Below, piece by piece: positions 9,026 through 16,147 of a DNA stretch of 64,000 bases. Both the position numbers and the translations under genes were made by a program. The stretch covers positions 124,001 to 188,000 of the forward strand of contig DOTG01000020.1 in NCBI GenBank assembly GCA_003512955.1, read 5' to 3'. Numbering within the stretch: the stretch's first letter is position 1; each line of letters starts with the position of its first letter. The notes beneath the pieces were generated by a model. It was not told where the DNA came from. It worked only from the letters and a program-made list of their open reading frames with translations, and searched no databases. Origin of the DNA: Marinilabiliales bacterium (GTDB lineage Bacteria; Bacteroidota; Bacteroidia; Bacteroidales; SZUA-534).

Positions 9026-9142
9026 CTATTGGTGCATGGAGGCTTTTGAAAAGGCCAAGTGGTATGAAACAATGTAACCCAAGGCAAAAGCTTTTTGCAC
9101 TTGATAAAGGTTTCTGGACAGTCGTGTAGAATTGTTTTTCAT
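9026..9142 (-). CDS. Small ORF (38 residues) directly after the SAM-I riboswitch
   Basis: The ATG lies 13 nt beyond the 3' side of the aptamer's P1 helix; the TAG is at 9026-9028, leaving 274 nt to metY. The peptide starts MKNNSTRLSRNLYQVQK and continues ALGYIVSYHLAFSKA. It has a basic N-terminus and a mildly hydrophobic, aromatic middle, so it looks like a real peptide rather than random translation, but I recognise no named family. The position suggests either a leader peptide whose translation is gated by the riboswitch or a small protein of the methionine regulon. It is too short for most gene callers. Confidence 0.5.
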   Translation of the reverse strand: MKNNSTRLSRNLYQVQKAFALGYIVSYHLAFSKASMHQ

Positions 9143-9154
9143 TTTAAATGTTCA

Positions 9155-9266
9155 GTTATAATTTCCTTTCCGGAATATCCGGTAGGTTAGGTATTAGCAC
9201 CTTTCCTTTCAGGGGGAAGGTTGCTAGAGCTTCAACGAGCCTAATCTCTCTGCTCTTCTGTATAAC
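9155..9266 (-). ncRNA. SAM-I (S-box) riboswitch
   Basis: Read on the minus strand, all core elements are present. P1 is closed by GUUAUA with UAUAAC. P2 is AGAGC with GCUCU around a kink-turn and the GGCUCGUUGAA loop. The invariant AGCAACC leads into P3 (CCUUCC with GGAAAGG), then GGUGCUAAUACC. P4 is CCGGA-UAU-UCCGG. SAM-I aptamers bind S-adenosylmethionine and usually turn off sulfur-amino-acid genes. The next large gene is metY, followed by metX, hom, metH and metF. No clear intrinsic terminator with a U-run follows the aptamer, so the expression platform may act on translation of the adjacent small ORF or by another route; that is inference. Confidence 0.93.
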
Positions 9267-9298
9267 ATCAACCGTAAAAAGATCGTGTATTGCGAGTG

Positions 9299-9329
9299 CA
9301 AATATAGGGGCAATATTTTAAAATCAAAA
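9299..9329 (-). promoter_or_regulatory. Bacteroidetes-type promoter for the met operon
   Basis: On the minus strand TTTG (9326-9329) is followed after about 19 nt by TATATTTG (9299-9306), matching the -33 TTTG / -7 TAnnTTTG consensus. Transcription would start near 9290, about 25 nt before the SAM-I aptamer. Confidence 0.75.
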
Positions 9330-9536
9330 TATTTTGAACAAAAATGTTGCAGATTGTGAGGTTTTACTGCTGCAATTTTGGAGATTGAAAGATTTGTTAT
9401 AAATATCTTTAAAAAGAGTTCATCCAAAATGTTATACTGTCTGAATTTAACCTTTAAAAATTGTATTTAGCCACTATTCACACCTCAAAAACGCTATTCC
9501 ATCTATTAAAATTTAAGAAACCTCAGTTAAAAATAT

Positions 9537-9544
9537 TAGTTTTG
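9537..9544 (+). promoter_or_regulatory. -7 element of the hicBA promoter
   Basis: TAGTTTTG, 17 nt before the hicB ATG, fits the TAnnTTTG element. No convincing upstream TTTG is seen. The leader would be only about 10 nt. Confidence 0.5.
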
Positions 9545-9560
9545 TATAAATGAAAATACG

Positions 9561-9785
9561 ATGATCTACAATTTTACCGCAGAAATAATAAAAGACAACG
9601 AACTAAACCAATATATTGGGATAGTTCCAGGGTTACACGGAGCTCATACACAAGCTCCAACATTAGATGAGCTATATAGAAACCTGAAAGAAGTCATAGA
9701 ATTGTGTTTACTGGAAATGACAGATGACGAAAAGAAAGAACTTCCTCAATTTATTGGTACTCAGAACATATCAGTTGCTGTATGA
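9561..9785 (+). CDS. hicB: HicB-family antitoxin
   Basis: A 74-residue protein consisting only of the HicB-like fold: YIGIVPGLHGAHTQAPTLDEL, then a helix NLKEVIELCLLEM. In HicAB systems HicB binds and neutralises the HicA RNase. This version has no C-terminal ribbon-helix-helix or HTH DNA-binding domain, so direct autorepression by HicB is unlikely. Its stop overlaps the start of hicA (ATGA, 9782-9785), implying translational coupling. Antitoxin-first order is the reverse of the classical hicA-hicB arrangement but is found in many short HicB families. Confidence 0.88.
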   Translation: MIYNFTAEIIKDNELNQYIGIVPGLHGAHTQAPTLDELYRNLKEVIELCLLEMTDDEKKELPQFIGTQNISVAV

Positions 9786-10018
9786 GTACAAAGTTGCCTG
9801 TTGTTAAAGTAAAAATTCTTGAAAGCCTTTTGTTCTTCTTGGGATTTGAAGCCAAACGACAAAGCGGAAGCCATGTTTTTTACCGTCACCCTGATGGAAG
9901 ATATACGACACTCCCTCATCATGGCAACCAAGAAATAGGTCGACCATTGATCCGGCAAATTATTAGAGAAATTGACATTACACCTGACGGATTTTTAAAA
10001 ATTCTCGAAGAACTCTAA
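9782..10018 (+). CDS. hicA: HicA-family mRNA interferase toxin
   Basis: A 78-residue HicA toxin with a double-stranded-RNA-binding-like fold. The signature FEAKRQSGSHVFYRHPDGR holds the catalytic histidine (His31), followed by the TTLPHHGNQEIGRPLIRQI segment typical of the family. When free of HicB it would cleave mRNA and stop growth. It overlaps hicB by 4 nt. Every family hallmark is intact, so the toxin looks active. It could serve stress response, phage defence or simple maintenance; context does not decide. Confidence 0.92.
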   Translation: MSTKLPVVKVKILESLLFFLGFEAKRQSGSHVFYRHPDGRYTTLPHHGNQEIGRPLIRQIIREIDITPDGFLKILEEL

Positions 10019-10083
10019 CCCTTTTTTCAAACACCCTAAATTTGTTTAGCATTCAAAAATTACAGACCCTAAAACCTTAATAT

Positions 10084-11241
10084 ATGAAAAAACTAATGTC
10101 ATTCTGCCTAATACTTGCCACATTCAGCCTTTCGGCCCAAATTGAGAATGAAATACGCTCGTATGTGGATAGTTCGGAAATTATCATTAGAAATGGCCGT
10201 CGGTATTTGGAAAAAAACCTTATGGATGGGAACTTTTCTAAAGCGACAGAGGTATATAACTTTTTGGCTGATAAAACAGAAAACAAGATTTATCTTGCCT
10301 TTTCGTACGATGAAGATTTGGGTTTGAACCTGTTGTTAAAAAACTTCTCCGATTTGAGCAATAAGGCCATCAATTACAGCCAATACTTTCCAAAATACAC
10401 CCATAACCCGGAAATAAACCTGTACCCCGCCATTCAGGAGCAATTGGTAAAGCAGGAAAAAGAAGTCAGTTCGGCCATTGCCCAATCCGGTTTGTCCGAT
10501 GAAGATAAAGATATGTTGTACATCTTTCTGTACCTGGTTGTGGCCGATAAAGCCGACGATATGTATTACAGCCAGATGAAGGAATTTCACAAAAAGTACC
10601 CACAAACCAAATATTTTGATTTTATCAACAACTACCTTCCCAGGGTTCGGGCCAGAGTCTCATCAGCTTACGGTTTTGGTGTTTCGGGAGTATTCCCTAC
10701 CGGAAAACTCGGTGAAGGATTTAAAAGCAATGTCAATTTTAACTTGTGCTGGGATTTTAATATCGGCAAGGTGTATTCCTCGCTGTATATGCAGGCGGGG
10801 GCTTTAAAAGTTAAGACTCCTTTTTCAGTGAACAATTCTGTTCAAACCATCACTTTCGATGAAGACGAAAACTTTACCTACCTAGATGCCGGCGTTCTTG
10901 TCGGCTATTTTGCGGTACGGAACGAGCATATTCATGTGGCCCCTTTTGGAGCCATTATGGGTACCAGCCTGACAAGCAACATGTACGACAACCCTGACGA
11001 CGAAAAGTATGAACTGGATATTATCAGCTCATTTACAGCGGGATTAGGCCTAAAAACCGAAATCAAACTGTTCGATTACGAAATGCATAACTTTTATGGC
11101 AATGGATATGGCCAAAAATCGTATGTCAGCCTAAAATTTGAAGGGGGCTATAACGTGATTGCCAAAACAGAATTCGATGAGTTCGATGGAGATGTGGCCT
11201 ATGTCCGGGCTACATTGATGTGGGGGTTTGGAAGCTTTTAA
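10084..11241 (+). CDS. Secreted protein with C-terminal outer-membrane beta-barrel-like region
   Basis: A 385-residue protein of unknown family. A signal peptide (MKKLMSFCLILATFSLSAQ, cleavage after about residue 18) directs export. Residues about 20-190 are rich in alpha-helix and charged residues. Residues about 195-385 show alternating hydrophobic strands with glycine and aromatic residues (AYGFGVSGVFP, LDAGVLVGYFAVR, TAGLGLKTEIKL, YVRATLMWGFGSF) and end in an aromatic residue, as outer-membrane barrels do. It stands alone, 65 bp after hicA and about 150 bp before the MORN-repeat gene. The function is unknown; a porin-like or surface-anchored role is inference. Confidence 0.6.
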   Translation: MKKLMSFCLILATFSLSAQIENEIRSYVDSSEIIIRNGRRYLEKNLMDGNFSKATEVYNFLADKTENKIYLAFSYDEDLGLNLLLKNFSDLSNKAINYSQYFPKYTHNPEINLYPAIQEQLVKQEKEVSSAIAQSGLSDEDKDMLYIFLYLVVADKADDMYYSQMKEFHKKYPQTKYFDFINNYLPRVRARVSSAYGFGVSGVFPTGKLGEGFKSNVNFNLCWDFNIGKVYSSLYMQAGALKVKTPFSVNNSVQTITFDEDENFTYLDAGVLVGYFAVRNEHIHVAPFGAIMGTSLTSNMYDNPDDEKYELDIISSFTAGLGLKTEIKLFDYEMHNFYGNGYGQKSYVSLKFEGGYNVIAKTEFDEFDGDVAYVRATLMWGFGSF

Positions 11242-11370
11242 TGCCCCGGCAAACTGGTTCAACATTCCGGTTATAAAAGAAAAAGAACATCTTTCAAATG
11301 ATTTATCTTCGCCCGAAGGGGTTAAACCATTCCCGCAAAAATTAATTTTTCAATAAATGAGTAAAAGTGC

Positions 11371-11378
11371 TATTTTTG
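11371..11378 (+). promoter_or_regulatory. -7 element upstream of the MORN-repeat gene
   Basis: TATTTTTG, 16 nt before the ATG at 11395, fits TAnnTTTG. No clear -33 TTTG is seen. Confidence 0.45.
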
Positions 11379-11394
11379 ATAAAAAAAGCCCCAA

Positions 11395-12246
11395 ATGGTA
11401 AATTATTTACTGGTCATATTGGTTTTTATCTCTTCAACCCTTTGCATGGCTCAATCGTCTGAGACCTATCAGGGGCAAACCGTGAACCGCCGTGATGCAG
11501 AAAATAAAAAACAGGGAACCTGGGTAAAGCTTGATGCTGCCGGAAAACTAGAGGAAAAGGGCGAATATGTGAATAACCTGAAAGAGGGACTCTGGTATGG
11601 CTATTATCCTTCAGGGAAACTCAAACAGGAGATTACTTATGTAAACAACCGCCCCGACGGCCCGGCCAAATTTTATTATGAAGATGGGAAAATATCGGAA
11701 CAGGGCCTTTGGAAAATCAACAAGTGGGTGGGCGATTACAAATATTACCATGAAAACGGCACCTTGGCCTACGATTGGAAATATAACGAAACGGGTAAAC
11801 GGACCGGGGAACAAAAGTATTATTACCCCGATGGTTCGCTCATGATAAAAGGCGACTGGAACGATGGGAAGAAAGAGGGGGTGTTGTCCGAATTTTATCC
11901 CGATGGCAGTGTTAAATCCGAAATAGCCTTTATTGATGGAAAAATTAACGAGTCCAGCATAAAGGAGTATGAAATTGCCCAAAAACCTTCACAAAAGCAA
12001 GTTGCACCTGTCCTGCAACCGGTAACTGAAAAACCAAAGGATGATAAATTTGATGCCTTTACCCAAACCGGTTTCTACAAAACCTACAACGAATTTAAAA
12101 AGATTGACCGCGAAGGCGATTTTGTGAAAGGCAAGCTGGTAAACGGTAAACGGTACCTCTACAACGACGACGGCGAACTCACCCGAACCCTGATTTACAA
12201 AGATGGCAAAGTGGTGGAGAGTATTGAAAATACAAGCCCGAAATAA
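11395..12246 (+). CDS. Secreted MORN-repeat (YwqK-like) protein
   Basis: A 283-residue exported protein with a signal peptide (LLVILVFISSTLCMAQ). Residues about 40-185 hold five or so tandem MORN-type units of about 23 residues, such as KEGLWYGYYPSGKLKQE, PDGPAKFYYEDGKISEQG, WVGDYKYYHENGTLAYDW, RTGEQKYYYPDGSLMIKG and KEGVLSEFYPDGSVKSE; one further partial unit lies near the C-terminus. In Bacteroidetes such proteins are often annotated as YwqK-family antitoxins, but no toxin partner is visible. The repeats probably form an extended beta-hairpin sheet for surface or periplasmic binding. It is convergent with comF, whose stop is 5 bp away. Confidence 0.75.
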   Translation: MVNYLLVILVFISSTLCMAQSSETYQGQTVNRRDAENKKQGTWVKLDAAGKLEEKGEYVNNLKEGLWYGYYPSGKLKQEITYVNNRPDGPAKFYYEDGKISEQGLWKINKWVGDYKYYHENGTLAYDWKYNETGKRTGEQKYYYPDGSLMIKGDWNDGKKEGVLSEFYPDGSVKSEIAFIDGKINESSIKEYEIAQKPSQKQVAPVLQPVTEKPKDDKFDAFTQTGFYKTYNEFKKIDREGDFVKGKLVNGKRYLYNDDGELTRTLIYKDGKVVESIENTSPK

Positions 12247-12251
12247 CACTT

Positions 12252-12965
12252 TCAGTTTTTCGCATACCCCAACGTTACCACACTTATTTTTACATTGGCT
12301 GCTTGGTGCAATACCTGTGCACAACCTTCGATAGTGGCCCCGGTGGTTAAAATATCATCTACCAGCAGTACATGTTTTCCTTCAATTGCTTCAGGATTGA
12401 TGACTTCAAAAACCTCCTCCACATTTTCCCAACGCTCGTACCGTCCTTTTTTAGTCTGAGTTTGTGTAAACACTTTACGCTTCAACACCTCGGTTTCCAG
12501 AGTTCCGGGGAGTTTATCGGCCAATCCCTGGGCAATGAGCTGGCTTTGGTTGTAGCCCCGTTTCTTTTGTTTCTTGGGGTGCAATGGAACCGGAATAATA
12601 AAGTCCGGTTTTAAAAAATCGGGTTCCTGAGCTAATTCGGAACCAAATAGCTGCCCCATTTCAATGCCAATATCTTCACGCCCGTGGTATTTCAAGGAAT
12701 GGATAAGCTTTTGGTATTTGCTCCCTTTTTGGAAAAAGAAAAAAGCAGCTACCCGTTCTATGGGAACCCTCCCCCAAAATATCTGCTCCACAGGATTTCC
12801 GGGAGTCTTTTGGTAATTGGTCCGCGGAAGTTCATACAGGCATCGGGTACAAATGACCTTTTCCTGCTCATATAAACTGGCATTACATGCGGCACATAGC
12901 TCAGGATAAAATAACCCGATAAAATCCAAAAAATATTGCTTTATCGTTTTTAAACTGATGCTCAT
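12252..12965 (-). CDS. comF: ComF-family phosphoribosyltransferase-like protein
   Basis: A 237-residue ComF homologue. An N-terminal four-cysteine zinc site (Cys24, Cys27, Cys39, Cys42) precedes a type I phosphoribosyltransferase fold with the PRPP loop VLLVDDILTTGAT near residues 203-215. IIPVPLHPKKQKKRGYNQSQLIA at mid-protein is the family's other signature. ComF proteins take part in DNA uptake during natural transformation; the biochemical step is not settled. No other competence gene lies nearby. The length is normal. Confidence 0.9.
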   Translation of the reverse strand: MSISLKTIKQYFLDFIGLFYPELCAACNASLYEQEKVICTRCLYELPRTNYQKTPGNPVEQIFWGRVPIERVAAFFFFQKGSKYQKLIHSLKYHGREDIGIEMGQLFGSELAQEPDFLKPDFIIPVPLHPKKQKKRGYNQSQLIAQGLADKLPGTLETEVLKRKVFTQTQTKKGRYERWENVEEVFEVINPEAIEGKHVLLVDDILTTGATIEGCAQVLHQAANVKISVVTLGYAKN

Positions 12966-13639
12966 CTTACATGTGTTCTAAACGTTTTATTTAACTGCAA
13001 AGATTAAATCTTTGCATAGGTCTTTATCTATAGACACTGACTAAGTCACCCCATGCCGGGTTGATATTATTAACAAAAATAAGTCATGGACAAAGAAAAG
13101 AAAATCAACAACATTCACATTATATCTCAGAGTCTTTTAACAATTATTGTTTATATCGATACAAATCTAAATGAACCCAGAGAATATGCAAAGGACCGCA
13201 GAGCAGATAATTGTTGATTTTCTTGGCGGTTCTCTGCGTAACACTTTGCAATTCTTTGCGATAAAAATATTATTTACTGCAAACTAAACAGCATTGATCC
13301 GTATTCATTTATTATTTTGGGCAAACCCCTCAAATCAATAGAATTGGGCAAATCCATATATTAATGTGCAAAGAATTTTTCAGCAGGTTGCTGTTTCAAA
13401 ACCTAAAGAAATCGCTAGAAAACCGCCCTTCGTCTTTCTCTTGTGCCTTGAAATCTTTGAGCTATGGTATCAACTCCCCAAAAGAATTATCCGTTTTAAA
13501 ATATTCTACAGCATTTTTATTAGATCAAACAAACCACGAAAAAAGATCAATGTCTTGTGAAATCTAGAACATATGAAATTGAGATAAACTGTTATTTTAG
13601 GGTATGATTTATATCATTTTGACAGGAAGGCTATTATCT
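12966..13639. other. Long intergenic region without a convincing gene
   Basis: About 670 bp between comF and the hemerythrin-like gene. It contains an inverted repeat at 13188-13249 and the promoter of the next gene at its right end. Short open frames exist (for example 13086-13217 and around 13364-13567), but none has a recognisable protein pattern. The stretch 13330-13560 may be remnant coding sequence; I cannot assign it. Confidence 0.5.
13188..13249. repeat. Imperfect inverted repeat
   Basis: GCAAAGGACCGCAGAG at the left is mirrored by CTCTGCGTAACACTTTGC at the right. This is the same style of dispersed intergenic repeat as those at 1250-1325 and 5036-5079. Confidence 0.55.
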
Positions 13640-13647
13640 TAATTTTG
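13618..13647 (+). promoter_or_regulatory. Promoter of the hemerythrin-like gene
   Basis: TTTG (13618-13621), 18 nt, then TAATTTTG (13640-13647): a full match to the Bacteroidetes consensus. The predicted start of transcription near 13654 rules out translation from an upstream frame start at 13645 and supports the ATG at 13669. Confidence 0.75.
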
Positions 13648-13668
13648 CCAGACAAACCTAAACGCAAC

Positions 13669-14085
13669 ATGAAAACAGAAGCATTCAAGTGGAAAGATGA
13701 ATATAGTGTCGGATTACAGTCGGTTGACAAACAGCATCAGCGTTTTTTAGAAATCATCAACCAGTTGGGCGATTGCATTGCCGAAAAGACCTATAAAGAG
13801 AATGCCCAGCACTTGTTTTTTGTGTTGCTCCATTTTGCCGATGAATATCTTTTGAAGGAAAAAATGTTGGTAACCAGCTTAAGCGAGTTGGATTATTCCT
13901 TCTTTCGCGAAAAGCACAAAGAATTTCTGAGCAAGCTTCAATATTTTAAAGAAAATTACTCGGAGGCCAATGCCGAAGCGGTATTGATTAATTTGTACAA
14001 CTACCTGAAAAACATGTACCCTGAATATCGGGCACATTATACCCCAACGCTGATTAAAATTTTAAAAGAAAACGGCATCTCGTAA
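13669..14085 (+). CDS. Degenerate bacteriohemerythrin-like protein
   Basis: A 138-residue hemerythrin-fold protein. The N-terminus has the family pattern W-(x)3-Y-x-VG and D-KQH (His23), and the second helix has HFADE (His55, Glu59). The third helix should carry H-x3-H; here it is Phe79 and His83, so one ligand is lost. The C-terminal W-L-x2-H-I-x3-D motif is replaced by YLKNMYPEYRAHY, removing or shifting the last His and Asp ligands. Normal hemerythrins bind O2 at a di-iron site; this one may bind iron weakly, bind another ligand, or have become structural. It is a single-gene unit convergent with the amidohydrolase gene. The ATG at 13669 is chosen because the promoter -7 element ends at 13647. 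Confidence 0.75.
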   Translation: MKTEAFKWKDEYSVGLQSVDKQHQRFLEIINQLGDCIAEKTYKENAQHLFFVLLHFADEYLLKEKMLVTSLSELDYSFFREKHKEFLSKLQYFKENYSEANAEAVLINLYNYLKNMYPEYRAHYTPTLIKILKENGIS

Positions 14086-14110
14086 ATAACTGTTTCCCGT
14101 TAATCTATTT

Positions 14111-15229
14111 TTACGCCAAGCGTGTTACTTCAGCTTCCGAACTGAGTTGTTGATTTTTAAAATTATAGCCGCTAATCAACAACACGCCGGGTTTTTTCCC
14201 TTTCTCAAAACTTCCTAATTCCTGTTCCAAACCTAACGCCTTGGCTCCATTTATGGTAGCCCATTGCAATAAAACATCAAAAGGAATTTCAGGAAAATTT
14301 GCTTGAAGCGTTTTCATCTCCTCCAAAACGGATAACTTACGGTTCGATGCTAAACTATCAGTCCCCAAGCAGACCTGCATGTTCCGTTGATACAAATCAC
14401 TGGCTGGTGGAAGTTGCCCCTCGATATACAGATTTGAGTTGGGACAAAGCACCCAGTGTATCTTTTCAAGTAATTTTGGAACCTCTTTTTGGAAACCGTC
14501 CAAGTTGCCCCCGGTGAGGTATAAATTATGAACCAACAATAATTGTTTCAGATGAGGGTGTTCCAGGATGGTCTTTAATCCGTTTTCTATCAAAAGTCCT
14601 CGCTCCGAAAAAGATTCTTTGTAATGCACCGACACGATGGAATGCTCATGAAGTTCGCTCAACAACGATTTCATCAACAGACCGTTGGTCCCATACAACG
14701 AATGGGGAGCAAAGGTTCCTTTAAGTTGATGGTGTTGAACCTTTTCCAGTAATTTTCGCCCATTACCCATTACATCTTCGTCAGACCGGTTCCTGAGGTT
14801 AAACACTTCTACAAAATTATGACATTTGATGGGAGCTGTGGTTTTCATTTCTATCGTGAATGGTGTGTTGATGATGTCACCCAATGCTTGAATACCCCGG
14901 CTCCACATATACCGCAGGGCTTTCTGTGCCTCTTGTTTTATCAATGTCGGTTCTTGTTGGCGAAGGGCTGGAATTTGCCGGATAAACTTGCTCAACCCCA
15001 TACCTTCGGTCAGTTTTCCTTTCAAGTGCGACAGTTCCAAATGGCAGTGGGCGTTCACAAAACCGGGCACCAAAATTCCATTGTAAAATTCCAATCCGGC
15101 GATTTCGTGTAATGTATCGCCACCCCCAACCACATCCAGAATTTCACCGGAATCGGACAAAACTACATGTCCATTTTTAATGGGTGCCCCTGAAACCGGA
15201 AAGATACTATTGGCGGCTATTTTTCTCAT
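14111..15229 (-). CDS. Amidohydrolase-superfamily protein, deaminase-like
   Basis: A 372-residue metal-dependent hydrolase of the TRZ/ATZ-cytosine deaminase group. The metal ligands are visible: HxH at His61 and His63 in NAHCHLELSH, His202 with Glu205 in VHYKES, His234 in LVHNLYL, and Asp291 in LGTDSLASN. The HxxE pair and mononuclear pattern favour deamination of an amino-heterocycle, such as S-adenosylhomocysteine, methylthioadenosine or aminodeoxyfutalosine. The exact substrate cannot be read from sequence. Its start overlaps the end of the upstream zinc-ribbon gene by 23 nt on the same strand, indicating a two-gene operon. Confidence 0.82.
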   Translation of the reverse strand: MRKIAANSIFPVSGAPIKNGHVVLSDSGEILDVVGGGDTLHEIAGLEFYNGILVPGFVNAHCHLELSHLKGKLTEGMGLSKFIRQIPALRQQEPTLIKQEAQKALRYMWSRGIQALGDIINTPFTIEMKTTAPIKCHNFVEVFNLRNRSDEDVMGNGRKLLEKVQHHQLKGTFAPHSLYGTNGLLMKSLLSELHEHSIVSVHYKESFSERGLLIENGLKTILEHPHLKQLLLVHNLYLTGGNLDGFQKEVPKLLEKIHWVLCPNSNLYIEGQLPPASDLYQRNMQVCLGTDSLASNRKLSVLEEMKTLQANFPEIPFDVLLQWATINGAKALGLEQELGSFEKGKKPGVLLISGYNFKNQQLSSEAEVTRLA

Positions 15230-15866
15230 TTTTTGTGGGTTGATAGTGAATATTTACGGAAGAATTGCCAGTAGAATTTATTTGCATTTGTTCTACATGA
15301 CTATTTTTTTTTCCAAAAAAGATGCCGCAACTGATGCATGTTCCGCTATAAGGGTTTTTTGCTTCACCACAAGCGGGACAAACCTTCGGGTCTTTCATCC
15401 ATTCCTGTTGTTTTTTCCAAAGGGCGGACTCCCCCATATCGCTGCTGGTTCCCGACAGCAAATATATTTGTGCTTTTATATGCGCCGTAGTCTCATGAAT
15501 ACTGATTACATAAACAAACAATCCGGCAGCCAGGGAAAGGAATCCCAGCAATGAATTATCGTAATGAAAAAAAAAGTAACTAAAGATGGTAAACAGTAAA
15601 AGGGTCACATTCAGTTCAAAAAGCGATAACTCTATAGAAACCTTTCCTGTCAATGGATCCGGTTGATAATGAAAGGTAACCTTAATAGGGATTTTTATTG
15701 GCACCGAAAGTATTTGGGATATAATTGTGTTTTGAGGAGCTTTCTGTTGAAAATGCGCAGCTATTTTCAACAGAAAAGAGGTGTCGCTGAAGTCATCGGT
15801 TTTATAAAAAACCACCTCATCTTTAAAGGTAAAGGGAAAATGGTGAAGTTTGTGTTTTGTCCACAT
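15207..15866 (-). CDS. Membrane protein with C-terminal zinc ribbon
   Basis: A 219-residue protein of no family I recognise. Residues 1-85 are soluble and partly beta. Two closely spaced hydrophobic helices follow at about 86-101 and 106-124. A four-cysteine zinc ribbon (Cys163, Cys166, Cys177, Cys180) lies in the C-terminal tail, which would face the same side as the N-terminus. Its last 23 nt overlap the start of the amidohydrolase gene downstream, so the two are probably translated together. The role is unknown. Confidence 0.6.
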   Translation of the reverse strand: MWTKHKLHHFPFTFKDEVVFYKTDDFSDTSFLLKIAAHFQQKAPQNTIISQILSVPIKIPIKVTFHYQPDPLTGKVSIELSLFELNVTLLLFTIFSYFFFHYDNSLLGFLSLAAGLFVYVISIHETTAHIKAQIYLLSGTSSDMGESALWKKQQEWMKDPKVCPACGEAKNPYSGTCISCGIFFGKKNSHVEQMQINSTGNSSVNIHYQPTKNEKNSRQ

Positions 15867-16147
15867 AACATTTAAACAACCCTTGTTAATTCAGCTTTTG
15901 AAACAAAATTATAAATAACATCGGTTTGATGTTTACAAATTTAACAGGTGATGAAATTTTTCCTGCTGGAAAGATGCAAGCTCAGAACCAAGGTAACCAT
16001 TCATCTACCCCAAAATTAGGATAATTTTTAAATTCGTAGGATATTAACAATTTTTCGGGCAGTATTTTACGATATTTTTCCGAAACATCTCTTTCATTAA
16101 CACTTGCTGACAACTTTGAGGCCTCAAAGCATCTGATTCCGTTTAGA

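Noticed and set aside
9068..9107. A hairpin in the met leader (CAAG-GCAAAA / TTTTGC-CTTG) as a riboswitch terminator
   Set aside because: It is not followed by a U-run and lies inside the 38-codon ORF, so it is a weak terminator candidate.
13086..13217. A 43-codon ORF in the comF-hemerythrin gap
   Set aside because: Its last 30 bases fall inside the left arm of the repeat at 13188-13249, and the peptide shows no protein-like pattern.
13364..13567. Two overlapping plus-strand ORFs of 64 and 67 residues
   Set aside because: Two frames are open over the same AT-rich stretch and neither has a recognisable motif or promoter; most likely non-coding or old remnant.
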